Positions 1 to 8,294 are shown, numbered from the stretch's first letter. The stretch is 64,000 bases of DNA from JAVBME01 sp031552765 (GCA_031552765.1 JAVBME010000006.1:1-64000), one strand, 5' to 3'. The notes: a model not told the origin generated them from the sequence alone. Made by a program: numbers and translations.

Positions 1-1
1 T

Positions 2-88
2 TCTGCTTTAAATGGCCTTACGCCGGCTCAGGTTGCCGGGTTAAAGCTGACTAAAAAACAAAAACGGGAGTATTTGCTTGTGGTTTGA
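2..88 (+). CDS. C-terminal end of a DDE transposase (partial at window edge)
   Basis: The first 28 codons visible here form an open frame that ends at TGA. They include the peptide NGLTPAQVAGLK, which resembles the extreme C-terminus of DDE/IS-type transposases (the 'RPH..L.G.TPA..AG' tail). The rest of the gene lies outside the window, so neither the family nor its integrity can be judged. It directly precedes the ATPase/DUF4276 pair downstream of ssrA, which fits a mobile or island context. This call rests on a short tail motif only. Confidence 0.5.
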   Translation, partial: SALNGLTPAQVAGLKLTKKQKREYLLVV

Positions 89-150
89 CGGAATCCTATG
101 GGTTTTTGTTCTATTTTTTCATGTTTACTTTACAGTGCCTAGTTTTTCAT

Positions 151-714
151 TCAGTTGAAAATTTCACAAAGGCTTTTATATAAGACTTTAAAGCTGTGCG
201 AGCGATTGCAGTCTGGGTGCATGTGTTTGGCAATACGGCGTGAACCATCTATTTGTTGATATAGACCTTTGGTTATTTTCTTAAGTAATTGTTTGGGATT
301 TCCCAGGTTGTCGGGGTTGCGATAGAGCTTGTTGTCTTGGTGCTGTGCCAGATGTCTTAAGCCCAAGGCATTTTCTACTGCTACAAGATCGCCCAGATAA
401 AAACTTTCTATTTCGTGACAGGCTATGCGAACGACAGCATCGGTACGCCCGGCGCTCGCACAGATGGTTTTCAAATTTTTTTTGATGTGAATGCAATTTC
501 CGCTGTCTTGGTCGCGAATAACAAAGAAGATGGAATCAGGTGTTAGCCAGCTGCGGATTTTACGATTAATATTTTTTTCGAGATCCTGTTTTCCTTCAAA
601 AACTATATAGCGTATATCTATTGTTTCTTCTTGAGTAGGAAAACTCATTTTTATCAATTCTTCTAGCATTGCCTGGGCAGAAGGTTCTTCTAAGAGAAAA
701 ACAATTGTTTTCAT
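151..714 (-). CDS. DUF4276 family protein (TOPRIM-like), partner of ATPase
   Basis: This 187-residue protein matches my recollection of DUF4276: an N-terminal LEEPSAQA segment, IVFEGKQDLE, the acidic motif IRDQDSG, CHEIESFYLGDL, and a C-terminal NRSHSFKV block. The early glutamate and the D-x-D motif are placed as in TOPRIM folds, so a metal-dependent nuclease role is plausible (inference). I chose the ATG at 714 because it overlaps the TGA of the ATPase gene as ATGA, implying translational coupling; an upstream start would add 12 residues inside the ATPase gene. DUF4276 genes are commonly paired with OLD-like/AAA_21 ATPases. Base composition is lower in GC than most of the window, suggesting transfer. 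Confidence 0.78.
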   Translation of the reverse strand: MKTIVFLLEEPSAQAMLEELIKMSFPTQEETIDIRYIVFEGKQDLEKNINRKIRSWLTPDSIFFVIRDQDSGNCIHIKKNLKTICASAGRTDAVVRIACHEIESFYLGDLVAVENALGLRHLAQHQDNKLYRNPDNLGNPKQLLKKITKGLYQQIDGSRRIAKHMHPDCNRSHSFKVLYKSLCEIFN

Positions 715-1907
715 TGCAGGTCTACCCCGGGGAAAAATCCTTGTTTCCACAAGTAGCCCATCTGATCACCATCAGCCATATAAGCGGATATCTGTTTATC
801 GTCCCTGGCCCGATAAACAGAGGTAAAGCCATTGTTTTTGGATAACCAGAATACTTCTTCCAATAGTGCTGCGTTTAAGAAATCCGGTGAATGAGTAGAA
901 ACAAAAACCTGTCCCCCCTGGCGTTTGCTGGCATACGAACGAAACTCTTCGGCAAGTTCCATCAAGAGCTTTGGATAAAGCTGATTTTCCGGTTCTTCCA
1001 CACACAAGAGCGGGTGAGGATTAGGGTCATGCAGTAACACTAGATAGGCAAACATCTTAATGGTTCCGTCTGAAACATAGCGGTCAATAAAAGGATCTTT
1101 AAAAGATCCGTCGCGAAATTTAAGCAGCAGGCGGCCGTCCGCGGTGGCTTCCGGCATAATATCTCCGATGCCGGGGACACGTTTTTTCATTCTATCCAAT
1201 ATATCATTGAAAGCTTCAGGGTAATTTTCATACAAATCATTCGCGACTCTTTGCAAGTTGTCGCCGGTAGGTGATAAATGTTCGAGATAACCGGAGACAT
1301 CTTTGCTGCCTCTGGCCGCTTCGATGTGAAAATTTGATACATGCCAGTTTTCTATAATCTGCCGAAAGGCATTGGCTGCCTTGAATTTTTGAAATTGCCC
1401 CAAGCCTTTGATTGCCAGTATATCGGCGCTTTCCAAAGTTTGGTATTCGCGTTTTAATTCTTCATCGGGTTTGTCAAAATCTTCCTCATTGCTAATGGCA
1501 AAACCTTTGCCTGCGGAAAAATCCAAAAAATGAAATGAAGAGCCATACGAGCCTCTTTTATAGCGCAATAATTCATGGCGTACGATAGGGCGGTTTTTTT
1601 CGTTGCCAATAACCAATTCGTATGTTACAAGACGTTCTTTGCCACTGATGTGCATGCGATATTGCAATTGGATGAAAATATTTTCCCCCTCATGTCCACG
1701 GGAAACCACCTCTTTAAAACCGCCTCTGCTCTGCAGTGCGCGGCTGACGTTGTGCGTAAGACAATCTTTTAAAAAGCCGAATACATCAAACAGCGTGCTT
1801 TTTCCTGTTCCGTTGGCGCCCACAATAACGCAAAAACTGGGAATGTTTTTTATATCAACGTTTTGAAAAGCTTTAAAATTTTTCAACCGAATAGTCTCAA
1901 TTTTCAT
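711..1907 (-). CDS. AAA_21/RecF-like ABC-type ATPase
   Basis: This 398-residue ATPase has a Walker A GANGTGKST at about residues 30-38, a signature-like SDGT, a Walker B LLCVEEPEN near residue 300, and an H-loop VSTHSPDFLN. This is the AAA_21 or OLD-like ABC ATPase arrangement, with a long central insertion replacing a coiled coil. The start at 1907 is set by a strong AAGGAG ribosome binding site; upstream in-frame codons lack one. It is the first gene of a two-gene operon with the DUF4276 protein. Such pairs resemble two-component ATPase plus TOPRIM defence modules. The role is inferred from architecture, not demonstrated. Confidence 0.82.
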   Translation of the reverse strand: MKIETIRLKNFKAFQNVDIKNIPSFCVIVGANGTGKSTLFDVFGFLKDCLTHNVSRALQSRGGFKEVVSRGHEGENIFIQLQYRMHISGKERLVTYELVIGNEKNRPIVRHELLRYKRGSYGSSFHFLDFSAGKGFAISNEEDFDKPDEELKREYQTLESADILAIKGLGQFQKFKAANAFRQIIENWHVSNFHIEAARGSKDVSGYLEHLSPTGDNLQRVANDLYENYPEAFNDILDRMKKRVPGIGDIMPEATADGRLLLKFRDGSFKDPFIDRYVSDGTIKMFAYLVLLHDPNPHPLLCVEEPENQLYPKLLMELAEEFRSYASKRQGGQVFVSTHSPDFLNAALLEEVFWLSKNNGFTSVYRARDDKQISAYMADGDQMGYLWKQGFFPGVDLQ

Positions 1908-2009
1908 AGCAATTCTCCTTATTTTAAGCATTGATCGATTTATTATAAAGATTTGCAAAATCGATTATGTACATTTTACTGTATTTTGCCTTGTTTGTGA
2001 ATGGACAAA

Positions 2010-2039
2010 CAAAAACACCCCTACGTTTTTAGAGGCGTT
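2010..2039 (-). terminator. Intrinsic terminator of ssrA
   Basis: On the minus strand, AACGCCTCT pairs with AGGGGTGTT (two wobble pairs) around an 8-nt loop and runs into TTTTTG. It sits about 20 nt past the tmRNA 3' end. Confidence 0.8.
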
Positions 2040-2059
2040 TACAAAAACCCTATGTAATT

Positions 2060-2407
2060 TGGTGGAGGCGAGGGGAGTCGAACCCCTGTCCAAAAGCATT
2101 GCCACAAGACTTTCTCCGAGCGTAGCCGCAAGTTTGTATTTTACCGGTAAAGCGCCTGGCGGCGGGCTATTTACCGGCTAGCCCTCAAAGTTTCCCTTCT
2201 GGCTCTCAGGGCCAATTGCCGAAGGTAAGCCCGCTAAAGTGACACCCTGCTCCAGCCCCGCAGGCTTAGGCTGGTAGGATGCTGGCGTTAAGCCGCCAGA
2301 GCAAAATTATCTTCTGCGTTTAAAAAGGGTCCACCGTTTAACGGTCTAATGGAACACCGGCTCGCTTATCTTGCCACACCTGCCCCTGTCGAAACCAGTA
2401 CGCCCCC
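2060..2407 (-). ncRNA. ssrA: Transfer-messenger RNA (tmRNA)
   Basis: The 5' end begins GGGGGCG followed by a tRNA-like half. The 3' end carries the T-arm GGTTCGACTCCCC and terminates in encoded CCA. The internal reading frame starts at a GCA resume codon (2317-2315) and encodes the degradation tag AEDNFALAA followed by TAA (2290-2288). tmRNA rescues stalled ribosomes and tags the nascent chain for proteolysis. The length of about 348 nt is normal for a one-piece tmRNA. Its 3' end faces the transposase/ATPase island, and ssrA 3' ends are well-known integration sites. Confidence 0.97.
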
Positions 2408-2435
2408 GGTTTGCAGGCACTATGGCCTAATTGTC

Positions 2436-2464
2436 ATTCTAACATAGTTATCGTACAGATACAA
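2436..2464 (-). promoter_or_regulatory. Candidate ssrA promoter
   Basis: Minus-strand TTGTAT, 17-bp spacer and an extended -10 (TGTTAGAAT) lie about 30 bp upstream of the mature tmRNA 5' end. This leaves a short leader for RNase P to remove. The -35 match is weak. Confidence 0.4.
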
Positions 2465-2511
2465 ATAAAAGATAAGCCGTGGTATAATTTGTTTATCTGG
2501 AAGAAAGGCGT

Positions 2512-3375
2512 ATGGAAATGTCCGATACTTTAAAAGGCACTGTTTACAGCATATTATCCGCCAGTTGTTTTGCCGTGCTGGCTATTTTCATCCCTTATGC
2601 CATTAAGGGCGGCAGTAATACCGTGACCTTGATGTCGACGCGTTTTGTCTTGGCGGCGGTTGTGCTGTGGAGCATGGTTCGTTACCGCGCTCTGCCGCTG
2701 GTGGCGCCGCGCAAGATGGCGGCGGTGATGCTGATAGGCGCTGCGGGTTACGGCGTGACTTCCGCCTGCCTGGTGCAGGCTGTGGGACGCACGGGCGCGG
2801 CGATGGCCGCGCTGCTTCTTTATTTGTACCCGGCGCTGGTAACGGTGGTGACGGCCGCGCTGGGCATGGAAAAGTTTAGCCGCAACAAGCTTTTTGCTTT
2901 GATCCTGTCTTTTGCCGGTATGGCGCTGGTGCTGGGCGGGGCGGAGGTGAAGCTCGACTATGTGGGGGTGCTGTTTGGCCTGCTGTCTTCTTTGTTCTAT
3001 ACTTTTTATATCACGGCGGGCGCGCATTTTACCAAGGGGGTGCAGCCGCTTTTGACGACTACGCTTATCGTAAGCGGCGCGGCGGCGCTCTATGTGTTTT
3101 CGGCGCTGTTTAGCGGCCAGTTCACGCTTGCCGTAAGTTTTTCCGCCTGGCTGGCTACTTTGGGCTGTGTATTTTTTTCTACCTTGCTGTCGATACTGTT
3201 TTTATTTGAGGCGATAAAGCTTATCGGACCTAGTAAGGTTTCCATCATCAGCACGATAGAGCCGGTCATCACGATAGCTTTAGCGGTGGTTTTATTGGGC
3301 GAGAGTTTTGTTTTGCTACAGTCTGTGGGGGTGGCTTTTGTAATCAGTAGCATACTTATTTTACAAAAACAGTAA
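2512..3375 (+). CDS. EamA/DMT-family transporter
   Basis: This is a 287-residue, strongly hydrophobic protein with about ten predicted membrane helices in two EamA repeats, the drug/metabolite transporter layout. The second repeat contains PVITIALAVVLLGE, typical of the end of EamA domains. Substrate is not predictable; relatives export amino acids, nucleotides or small metabolites. A TATAAT element lies at 2483-2488 with no convincing -35. The start is ambiguous between ATG 2512 and ATG 2518; the AAAGG site sits 3 nt from the first and 9 nt from the second, so the latter may be used. It is divergent from ssrA. Confidence 0.85.
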   Translation: MEMSDTLKGTVYSILSASCFAVLAIFIPYAIKGGSNTVTLMSTRFVLAAVVLWSMVRYRALPLVAPRKMAAVMLIGAAGYGVTSACLVQAVGRTGAAMAALLLYLYPALVTVVTAALGMEKFSRNKLFALILSFAGMALVLGGAEVKLDYVGVLFGLLSSLFYTFYITAGAHFTKGVQPLLTTTLIVSGAAALYVFSALFSGQFTLAVSFSAWLATLGCVFFSTLLSILFLFEAIKLIGPSKVSIISTIEPVITIALAVVLLGESFVLLQSVGVAFVISSILILQKQ

Positions 3376-3437
3376 CTGGGTAGTGGCAAAAAATGGTTTT
3401 TATGCCATGATATAAATATACAATAAGAGGTTTAATT

Positions 3438-4235
3438 ATGTTCAAAATGTTAGTCCTTGATGTGGACGATACAATAATCACGACGCGCGATAAACTGGCG
3501 CCGGCGACTAAAGAGGCCATAGAAAAGGCGCGGCGGCGTGGGGTACAGGTGGCGCTGGCCAGCGGCCGCATGCACCAGGCGATGAAGAGCCTGGCCAATA
3601 CTTTGGAACTGGAGCTGCCGCTTATCAGCTGTAACGGCGCGATGATAAGGAATCTCGACGGATCTGTGGTGACCAAGGAGGTTTTGGACGCCGACGCGGC
3701 GCGGGCAGTGGTGCGTTTTTTCCGTGAAAATGAGCGCATCATGCAGCTATACCGCCAGGACGGGCTGTTTTCCCTCGAAAAATGCGAGCGCACCTGGCGG
3801 CTGGAGGAGAGCGAAGGCGTGCCGTGTACGATCATCGGCGAAGATGATTATAGCGCGCGCCATGACGACCTTTTAAAACTGCTCATCCGCCTGGAACCGG
3901 GCGAGGTGCCAGGTTACAGGCAGGCGGTGGCGGAGAGGTTTTCCGGCCTGGTGAGCGCTGCGCTCAGCCACAACGTGTATATGGAATTTACCAATAAGGG
4001 CGTAGATAAAGGCCGTGCGGTGGCTTTTTTGGCAGAGAAGCTGGGCATCGCGCAACAAGAGGTCATGGCGATAGGCGATTCGCCTAATGATATGAGTATG
4101 CTGGCCTGGGCCGGATTTAGCGTGGCTATGGGCGGCGCTTTGCCGGAAGTGGCGGCGGTGGCCGACGCGTCTACTTTGCCTGTCGACGAGGACGGGGCGG
4201 CGCTGGCGATAGAAAAGTATATTTTAAGGTGTTGA
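3438..4235 (+). CDS. Cof-type HAD-IIB phosphatase
   Basis: The 265-residue protein has HAD motif I DVDDT near the N-terminus, motif II LASGR, a motif III lysine, and motif IV GDSPNDMSML near the C-terminus. Between motifs II and III lies a C2-type cap of the size seen in Cof/YidA enzymes. These hydrolyse sugar phosphates, nucleotides or flavin phosphates in the cytoplasm; the substrate here cannot be inferred. An AAGAGG site precedes the ATG. It appears to start a run HAD-larE-cysK-unknown with little or no spacing, so co-transcription is likely. Confidence 0.9.
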   Translation: MFKMLVLDVDDTIITTRDKLAPATKEAIEKARRRGVQVALASGRMHQAMKSLANTLELELPLISCNGAMIRNLDGSVVTKEVLDADAARAVVRFFRENERIMQLYRQDGLFSLEKCERTWRLEESEGVPCTIIGEDDYSARHDDLLKLLIRLEPGEVPGYRQAVAERFSGLVSAALSHNVYMEFTNKGVDKGRAVAFLAEKLGIAQQEVMAIGDSPNDMSMLAWAGFSVAMGGALPEVAAVADASTLPVDEDGAALAIEKYILRC

Positions 4236-4240
4236 TAGAT

Positions 4241-5089
4241 ATGTCGTCTGATAGTATTTTGCAGGATAAGGTAGATTACCTGCTGAAAGGGCTGTCTGCT
4301 TGTAAGGCGCCTTTGGTCATGTTTTCCGGCGGCGTGGACAGCACTGTGCTGGCCGCGGCGGCCAAGCGGGCCAGCAGCGGGCGGGTAGCGGTATTTACCG
4401 CCATATCTCCCACGATGCCGCAAGCGGAGGTCGAGGAGGCACGAAGCCTGGCCGCGGCGCTGGGTATAGAGCACGTGGAGTTTTATATTGATGAGACGGA
4501 GAAGGCGGATTTTGCCGCCAACGATAAAGACCGCTGCTATTATTGTAAAAGATACCGCCTGGATGCTGTTGCCGACTGGGCGAAGAAAAACGGCTTTGAT
4601 TGCTTGCTGGAAGGGTCAAACGCCGACGACCTGTTAGACTACCGGCCGGGTATGCGGGCGCTGAAGGAGCGTCCCGAGGTGGGCAGTCCGTTGAAGGACT
4701 GCGGTTTCACCAAGGCCGACATCAGAGAGACCGCCCGTATCTGGGGCTTGGCAGTATGGGACAAGCCGGCCGCCGCTTGTCTGGCGTCAAGGCTGTCCTA
4801 CGGCATACCGATAACAAAAGAGCGCCTCAGGGCGATAGAGGAAGCGGAACTTATCGTGAGGGAATGCTGCCCGGCGGGCAGCGTTCGGGTGCGCCACCAC
4901 GGCGGTCTGGCGCGCATCGAGGTGGAGAAGGAATATTTGCCGCTGCTGGCGGCGCCGGCGGTGGCCGGGGTATTGGCGCGGCGGCTCAGGGCGCTAGGCT
5001 TTTCTTTTGTGGCGCTCGATCTTGACGGCTATAGTACCGGCAGCTTGAATAAACTTATCGCGGAAAAAGAAGGAGGCAAAGATGGCTAA
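4241..5089 (+). CDS. larE: ATP-dependent sacrificial sulfur transferase LarE
   Basis: This 282-residue PP-loop enzyme carries the pyrophosphatase motif SGGVDS at residues 29-34, then DRCYYCK and PAAACLASRL, as in LarE. LarE thiolates pyridinium-3,5-biscarboxylic acid mononucleotide during synthesis of the nickel-pincer cofactor of lactate racemase and related enzymes. The CxxC pair together with the cysteine in the later ACLAS segment matches the three-cysteine LarE subgroup reported to bind a [4Fe-4S] cluster rather than sacrificing its own cysteine. I chose ATG 4241 (AAGGTG 9 nt upstream) over GTG 4229. No larA, larB or larC is visible. The stop overlaps cysK by 8 bp. Confidence 0.88.
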   Translation: MSSDSILQDKVDYLLKGLSACKAPLVMFSGGVDSTVLAAAAKRASSGRVAVFTAISPTMPQAEVEEARSLAAALGIEHVEFYIDETEKADFAANDKDRCYYCKRYRLDAVADWAKKNGFDCLLEGSNADDLLDYRPGMRALKERPEVGSPLKDCGFTKADIRETARIWGLAVWDKPAAACLASRLSYGIPITKERLRAIEEAELIVRECCPAGSVRVRHHGGLARIEVEKEYLPLLAAPAVAGVLARRLRALGFSFVALDLDGYSTGSLNKLIAEKEGGKDG

Positions 5090-6014
5090 GGTATCTAAGA
5101 GCATCACCGAACTTACAGGCAATACCCCGCTGCTGGAGTTGTCGCGCTATGCGGCGGCCAGCGGGCTTTTGGGCGTAAGGGTACTGGGCAAGCTGGAATA
5201 TTTCAATCCTTCCGGCAGTGTGAAAGACCGTGCGGCGCTGGCTATGGTGGACGACGCGGAAGCAAAAGGGTTGCTTTTGCCTGGCGGCGCTATCGTCGAG
5301 CCGACCAGCGGCAATACCGGCGTGGGGCTGGCCATGGTGGCGGCGGCGCGCGGCTATGCGCTGACGCTGACCATGCCGGAGACCATGAGTATAGAAAGAA
5401 GGAAGCTGCTGGCCGCTCTGGGGGCGAAAATAGTCCTGACGCCGGGCGCGGAGGGGATGAACGGCGCGATAAAAAAGGCGGAAGAGCTTGTGGCGTCGAT
5501 GCCCGGCTCTTTTATGCCGCAGCAGTTCAAAAACCCGGCTAACCCGAAAAAACACTATGAAACTACCGGCCCTGAGATCTGGCGGGATACGGAAGGGTAC
5601 ATAGACGCCTTTGTGGCGGGCGTCGGCACTGGCGGCACCATTTCCGGCACAGGCGGCTTCTTAAAAGAAAAAAACAGTATGATACAAATAGTTGCCGTAG
5701 AGCCGGCGGATTCCCCTGTCCTGTCGGGCGGCGCGCCGGGGCCGCATGGTTTGCAGGGTATTGGAGCGGGCTTTGTGCCTGATATTTATAAAAAAGAAGT
5801 AGTCGACGAGGTGGTGACCGCGCGTCTGAGTGACGCTACCGCCGCCGCCCGCCTACTGGCGACGAGCGAAGGCGCGCTTGTCGGCATATCGAGCGGGGCT
5901 GCGTTGTGGGCGGCGACCGAGTTGGCGCGGCGGCCTTCCTTTGCCGGCAAGACGATAGTAGTATTGCTGCCTGATACTGGCGAGCGGTATCTTTCGACAC
6001 AATTGTTCGAATAG
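5082..6014 (+). CDS. cysK: Cysteine synthase (O-acetylserine sulfhydrylase)
   Basis: A 310-residue fold-type II PLP enzyme. The PLP lysine lies in GSVKDRAA, the substrate loop is PTSGNTG, and the phosphate loop is GTGGTISGTGG, all in the CysK/CysM order. It converts O-acetylserine and sulfide to cysteine. AGGAGG lies 5 nt before ATG, inside the end of larE, so the two genes are translationally linked. That is of interest because LarE needs a sulfur source. A C-terminal GISSGAA motif and DTGERYLST complete the family pattern. Confidence 0.95.
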   Translation: MAKVSKSITELTGNTPLLELSRYAAASGLLGVRVLGKLEYFNPSGSVKDRAALAMVDDAEAKGLLLPGGAIVEPTSGNTGVGLAMVAAARGYALTLTMPETMSIERRKLLAALGAKIVLTPGAEGMNGAIKKAEELVASMPGSFMPQQFKNPANPKKHYETTGPEIWRDTEGYIDAFVAGVGTGGTISGTGGFLKEKNSMIQIVAVEPADSPVLSGGAPGPHGLQGIGAGFVPDIYKKEVVDEVVTARLSDATAAARLLATSEGALVGISSGAALWAATELARRPSFAGKTIVVLLPDTGERYLSTQLFE

Positions 6015-6029
6015 GAAAGGGTGTCCAAC

Positions 6030-6785
6030 ATGGCAAAAAGAAAGGTCTACTCCTGCGTGGGCCGGGACGAGGTATGCATAGTCGAGCAGATGGAAAAAGC
6101 CGTGCAGGTGTTTACTATGGACAGCGCGGGACAAAAGTATGTGGGCAAGATTTTTGACGACGAAAAAGCGTGCGATGAATACCTCGATGCCCTCGACAGG
6201 GAAAAAGCGGCCCAGGGCCTTGCGATAACAGAAGAGGAAGAAACTGCGGATTTTACCTTGGAAGAAATAGATGTTTTGGATGAGACGGTAAGGGAGCACC
6301 GGGCCAGGCTGCGTGATATATTTATAACGTTGTGCAGAGAGGATTTCGCCTGGGAATGTTATCTGGCCGCCAAGGCTATGCTGGACAGGTTGAAAGAGCA
6401 AAAGAAAAAGACCGGCGTCATCGGTATAATCATCGACCCGGTCAAGAATGTTTTTTCCTTTACCGATAAGGCGTTTTCTTTTGAAGAGCAGTACCCGGCG
6501 GCGCGCGGCGAACAGGATATATATTTTCCCTGTGCGGCCAGGCTGGTGGATAAAGAAGGGATATACTTTTCCTATCCGTCAAACTCCATAAGAAAGTTCC
6601 ATAAACTGTGCAACAAACTGGGCTACAGCAAAAGTGAAGAAAGCCGGGCTGCCCTGTCGAGGGCGCTGGAACGCCTGGGTGAAGAGCAGGCCTTTGATGC
6701 GGTGGCGGCAGGCGGCAAGCTTGATGTTTTTGGTAATTATAATTATGATCCGGCCGGCGATATGGATATAGTCTACAGTAAATGA
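6030..6785 (+). CDS. Hypothetical protein, last gene of larE-cysK run
   Basis: I do not recognise this 251-residue protein. It is soluble and acidic, without signal peptide or membrane helices. A central segment rich in charged residues (about 60-130) may be helical, and the second half contains IDPVKNVFSF and YFSYPSNSIRKFHKLC. ATG 6030 is preferred to GTG 6021 because AAAGGG sits 9 nt upstream. It starts 15 bp after cysK and ends at a shared terminator, so it is probably the last gene of that operon. Confidence 0.6.
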   Translation: MAKRKVYSCVGRDEVCIVEQMEKAVQVFTMDSAGQKYVGKIFDDEKACDEYLDALDREKAAQGLAITEEEETADFTLEEIDVLDETVREHRARLRDIFITLCREDFAWECYLAAKAMLDRLKEQKKKTGVIGIIIDPVKNVFSFTDKAFSFEEQYPAARGEQDIYFPCAARLVDKEGIYFSYPSNSIRKFHKLCNKLGYSKSEESRAALSRALERLGEEQAFDAVAAGGKLDVFGNYNYDPAGDMDIVYSK

Positions 6786-6791
6786 CAAGCG

Positions 6792-6822
6792 AAAAAGACC
6801 CGCGCTGGCGCGGGTCTTTTTG
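6792..6822. terminator. Bidirectional terminator
   Basis: Perfect 9-bp stem GACCCGCGC/GCGCGGGTC with a 2-nt loop, flanked by A-run and T-run. It serves the operon on the plus strand and the HU gene on the minus strand. Confidence 0.9.
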
Positions 6823-6855
6823 TATTACTTCATTATTTAACAGTATGAAGAGGTA

Positions 6856-7197
6856 TTATTTCTTTTTGGCTTTAGGAGCAGCTTTTTTGGCCGGAGCAGC
6901 TTTTTTGGCAACAGCTTTCTTTTTGCCGTTAGTAGCTTCTTTGAAGGCTTTGCCAGCGCGGAAAGCAGGAACGGTAGCGGCAGGAATGCTGATTTCTGCA
7001 CCGGTCTGCGGGTTCTTGCCTTTACGGGCAGCGCGTTTCCTGGCTTCGAAAGTACCAAAACCAGCAACCTGTACTTTTTGGCCCCCTGCAACATTGTCCT
7101 TAATAGCTTCGAAAAGTGCGCTCACAGCTTTGTCGGCGCTTTTCTTGGTTATTTCGGCTTTTGCTGCGATGATGCTAACTAACTCGGATTTGTTCAT
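6856..7197 (-). CDS. hup: HU-family DNA-binding protein with Lys/Ala-rich tail
   Basis: Residues 1-90 are a standard HU: MNKSELVSIIA, GFGTFEARKRAARKGKNPQTG and a beta-arm with the intercalating proline region. HU bends and compacts DNA. The last 20-odd residues are an extra tail made of KKAAPAKKAAPKAKKK-type repeats, like histone H1 or the tails of some actinobacterial and Deinococcus HUs. ATG 7197 has GGGAGG 7 nt upstream. It is monocistronic, with a terminator directly downstream. Confidence 0.95.
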   Translation of the reverse strand: MNKSELVSIIAAKAEITKKSADKAVSALFEAIKDNVAGGQKVQVAGFGTFEARKRAARKGKNPQTGAEISIPAATVPAFRAGKAFKEATNGKKKAVAKKAAPAKKAAPKAKKK

Positions 7198-7490
7198 TAT
7201 AAAACCTCCCAAATTTAATAAAAAATTTTAATATGTCTGCATACATGCTGCATATGCAGATAATATTCCAGCTTTATTATAAATATCCTGCTCGTTTTTA
7301 TTAAAAAAAGGCTTAAACAGGGGTTTTCAAGAAAATTCAGGACGAAAGTCCCGGTAAAATTGGCCTTGTCAGAAAGTAAATCATCCAGCAACAACCATAT
7401 TGTATATTAGAAATCGTTATCCCGCAAGCTTTTTTTAGCAAAAATACAGAAGAATCATGCATTTTTACTAAAAGAAAACATACTTTGTAT
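7198..7490. other. AT-rich intergenic region upstream of HU
   Basis: No gene found. It contains a perfect 12-bp palindrome CTGCATATGCAG (7248-7259) about 50 bp upstream of the HU start and a minus-strand TATAAT (7281-7276) that may be the HU -10. The remainder shows no structure I can support. Confidence 0.4.
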
Positions 7491-8135
7491 TCATTGTGTT
7501 AGTTCAGTGGCGTTTTGAACAGTCAGGGCGCCTTTTTCTTGCATTTCAAAAAGCGCCTTCCCGACGGTTTCCGGGCTTATACCGCGGCAGGCGCCGAGGT
7601 TGACGATTACGGCGAAACCGGCGGCGAGAAGCTGGAGGACTGTGTTTTTTACGCAATAGTCGGTAGCCAGGCCGCCTACTATGACCGTGCCGATGCCGTG
7701 GCACTTCAAAAACTCTATAACGCCTGTCGACAGCTTTCCGGCAAGGTCGTGAAAGCAGGCGCCATAGGGATGCATATCAGGCTGGATGCCTTTATAGACC
7801 TGAAAGTCGTACTTTTCCGGGTCAAGTCCGGGGATGAATTCAAAGCCTCTGCTGCCGACCATGGCGTGTGACGCCCAGTGAATATCGGCATTGGGCCGGC
7901 CTTTCACCGGGGAAAACTGGGGATGCTCTTTGTCGGTCAGCCAAACGGCGGAGGGGCTGTGCGCGTCGCGCGAGGCAATCCTGATAGAGGCGAAAGTCGC
8001 CTGGGCGTTCAGTTCCGGCGCTATGAGGTGGCCTTCTGCTACCGGCAGTTCGTCCGGGCAAAGCGGTGTGAATGTGTTTTGCGCGTCTACGTCAAAACTG
8101 GCGACGCTTTCCTTCGCGGGCAGTTTTATAGCCAT
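7491..8135 (-). CDS. pncA: Nicotinamidase/isochorismatase-family amidohydrolase
   Basis: The 214-residue protein carries the cysteine-hydrolase triad: Asp in FDVDAQNTF, Lys in YKGIQPDMHPYG and Cys in GLATDYCVKNT. It also has metal ligands in SRDAHSP and HWASHAM, which is the nicotinamidase version of the fold. It would deamidate nicotinamide to nicotinate for NAD salvage. GGAGGT sits 8 nt before the ATG. It is divergent from the zur operon with about 70 bp between its start and the zur promoter. Confidence 0.85.
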   Translation of the reverse strand: MAIKLPAKESVASFDVDAQNTFTPLCPDELPVAEGHLIAPELNAQATFASIRIASRDAHSPSAVWLTDKEHPQFSPVKGRPNADIHWASHAMVGSRGFEFIPGLDPEKYDFQVYKGIQPDMHPYGACFHDLAGKLSTGVIEFLKCHGIGTVIVGGLATDYCVKNTVLQLLAAGFAVIVNLGACRGISPETVGKALFEMQEKGALTVQNATELTQ

Positions 8136-8205
8136 AGTCTGTTACCTCCCTTTTATAGTCATATTAAATCATTTTACGGTAAAAATAAAGTTTTAAGGCA
8201 GTGCA

Positions 8206-8234
8206 TTGACAGCGGAAAGTGTGCAGTTTATAAT
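8206..8234 (+). promoter_or_regulatory. Consensus sigma-70 promoter of zur-znuACB
   Basis: Perfect TTGACA, 17-bp spacer, perfect TATAAT. Transcription should start near 8241, about 55 bp upstream of the zur start codon. Confidence 0.9.
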
Positions 8235-8249
8235 AACATGTGTCTAATA

Positions 8250-8275
8250 GTAATAATCTTATTTAGTCTTATTAC
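8250..8275. promoter_or_regulatory. Candidate Zur operator
   Basis: Perfect inverted repeat GTAATAA-N12-TTATTAC just downstream of the predicted start site, positioned to block transcription. The half-site resembles the GTAAT core of zinc-responsive Fur-family boxes, but the spacing differs from the classical compact box. Confidence 0.5.
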
Positions 8276-8294
8276 GGATAACCTGGAGGATATG

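Noticed and set aside
2554..3027. Long open frame antisense to the first EamA transporter
   Set aside because: Low-complexity His/Arg/Gln-rich translation without a ribosome binding site; a typical shadow of a GC-rich gene.
7878..8291. N-terminal extension of the Zur frame through the nicotinamidase gene
   Set aside because: It is antisense to a well-supported gene, and promoter, operator and ribosome binding site all lie downstream of it.
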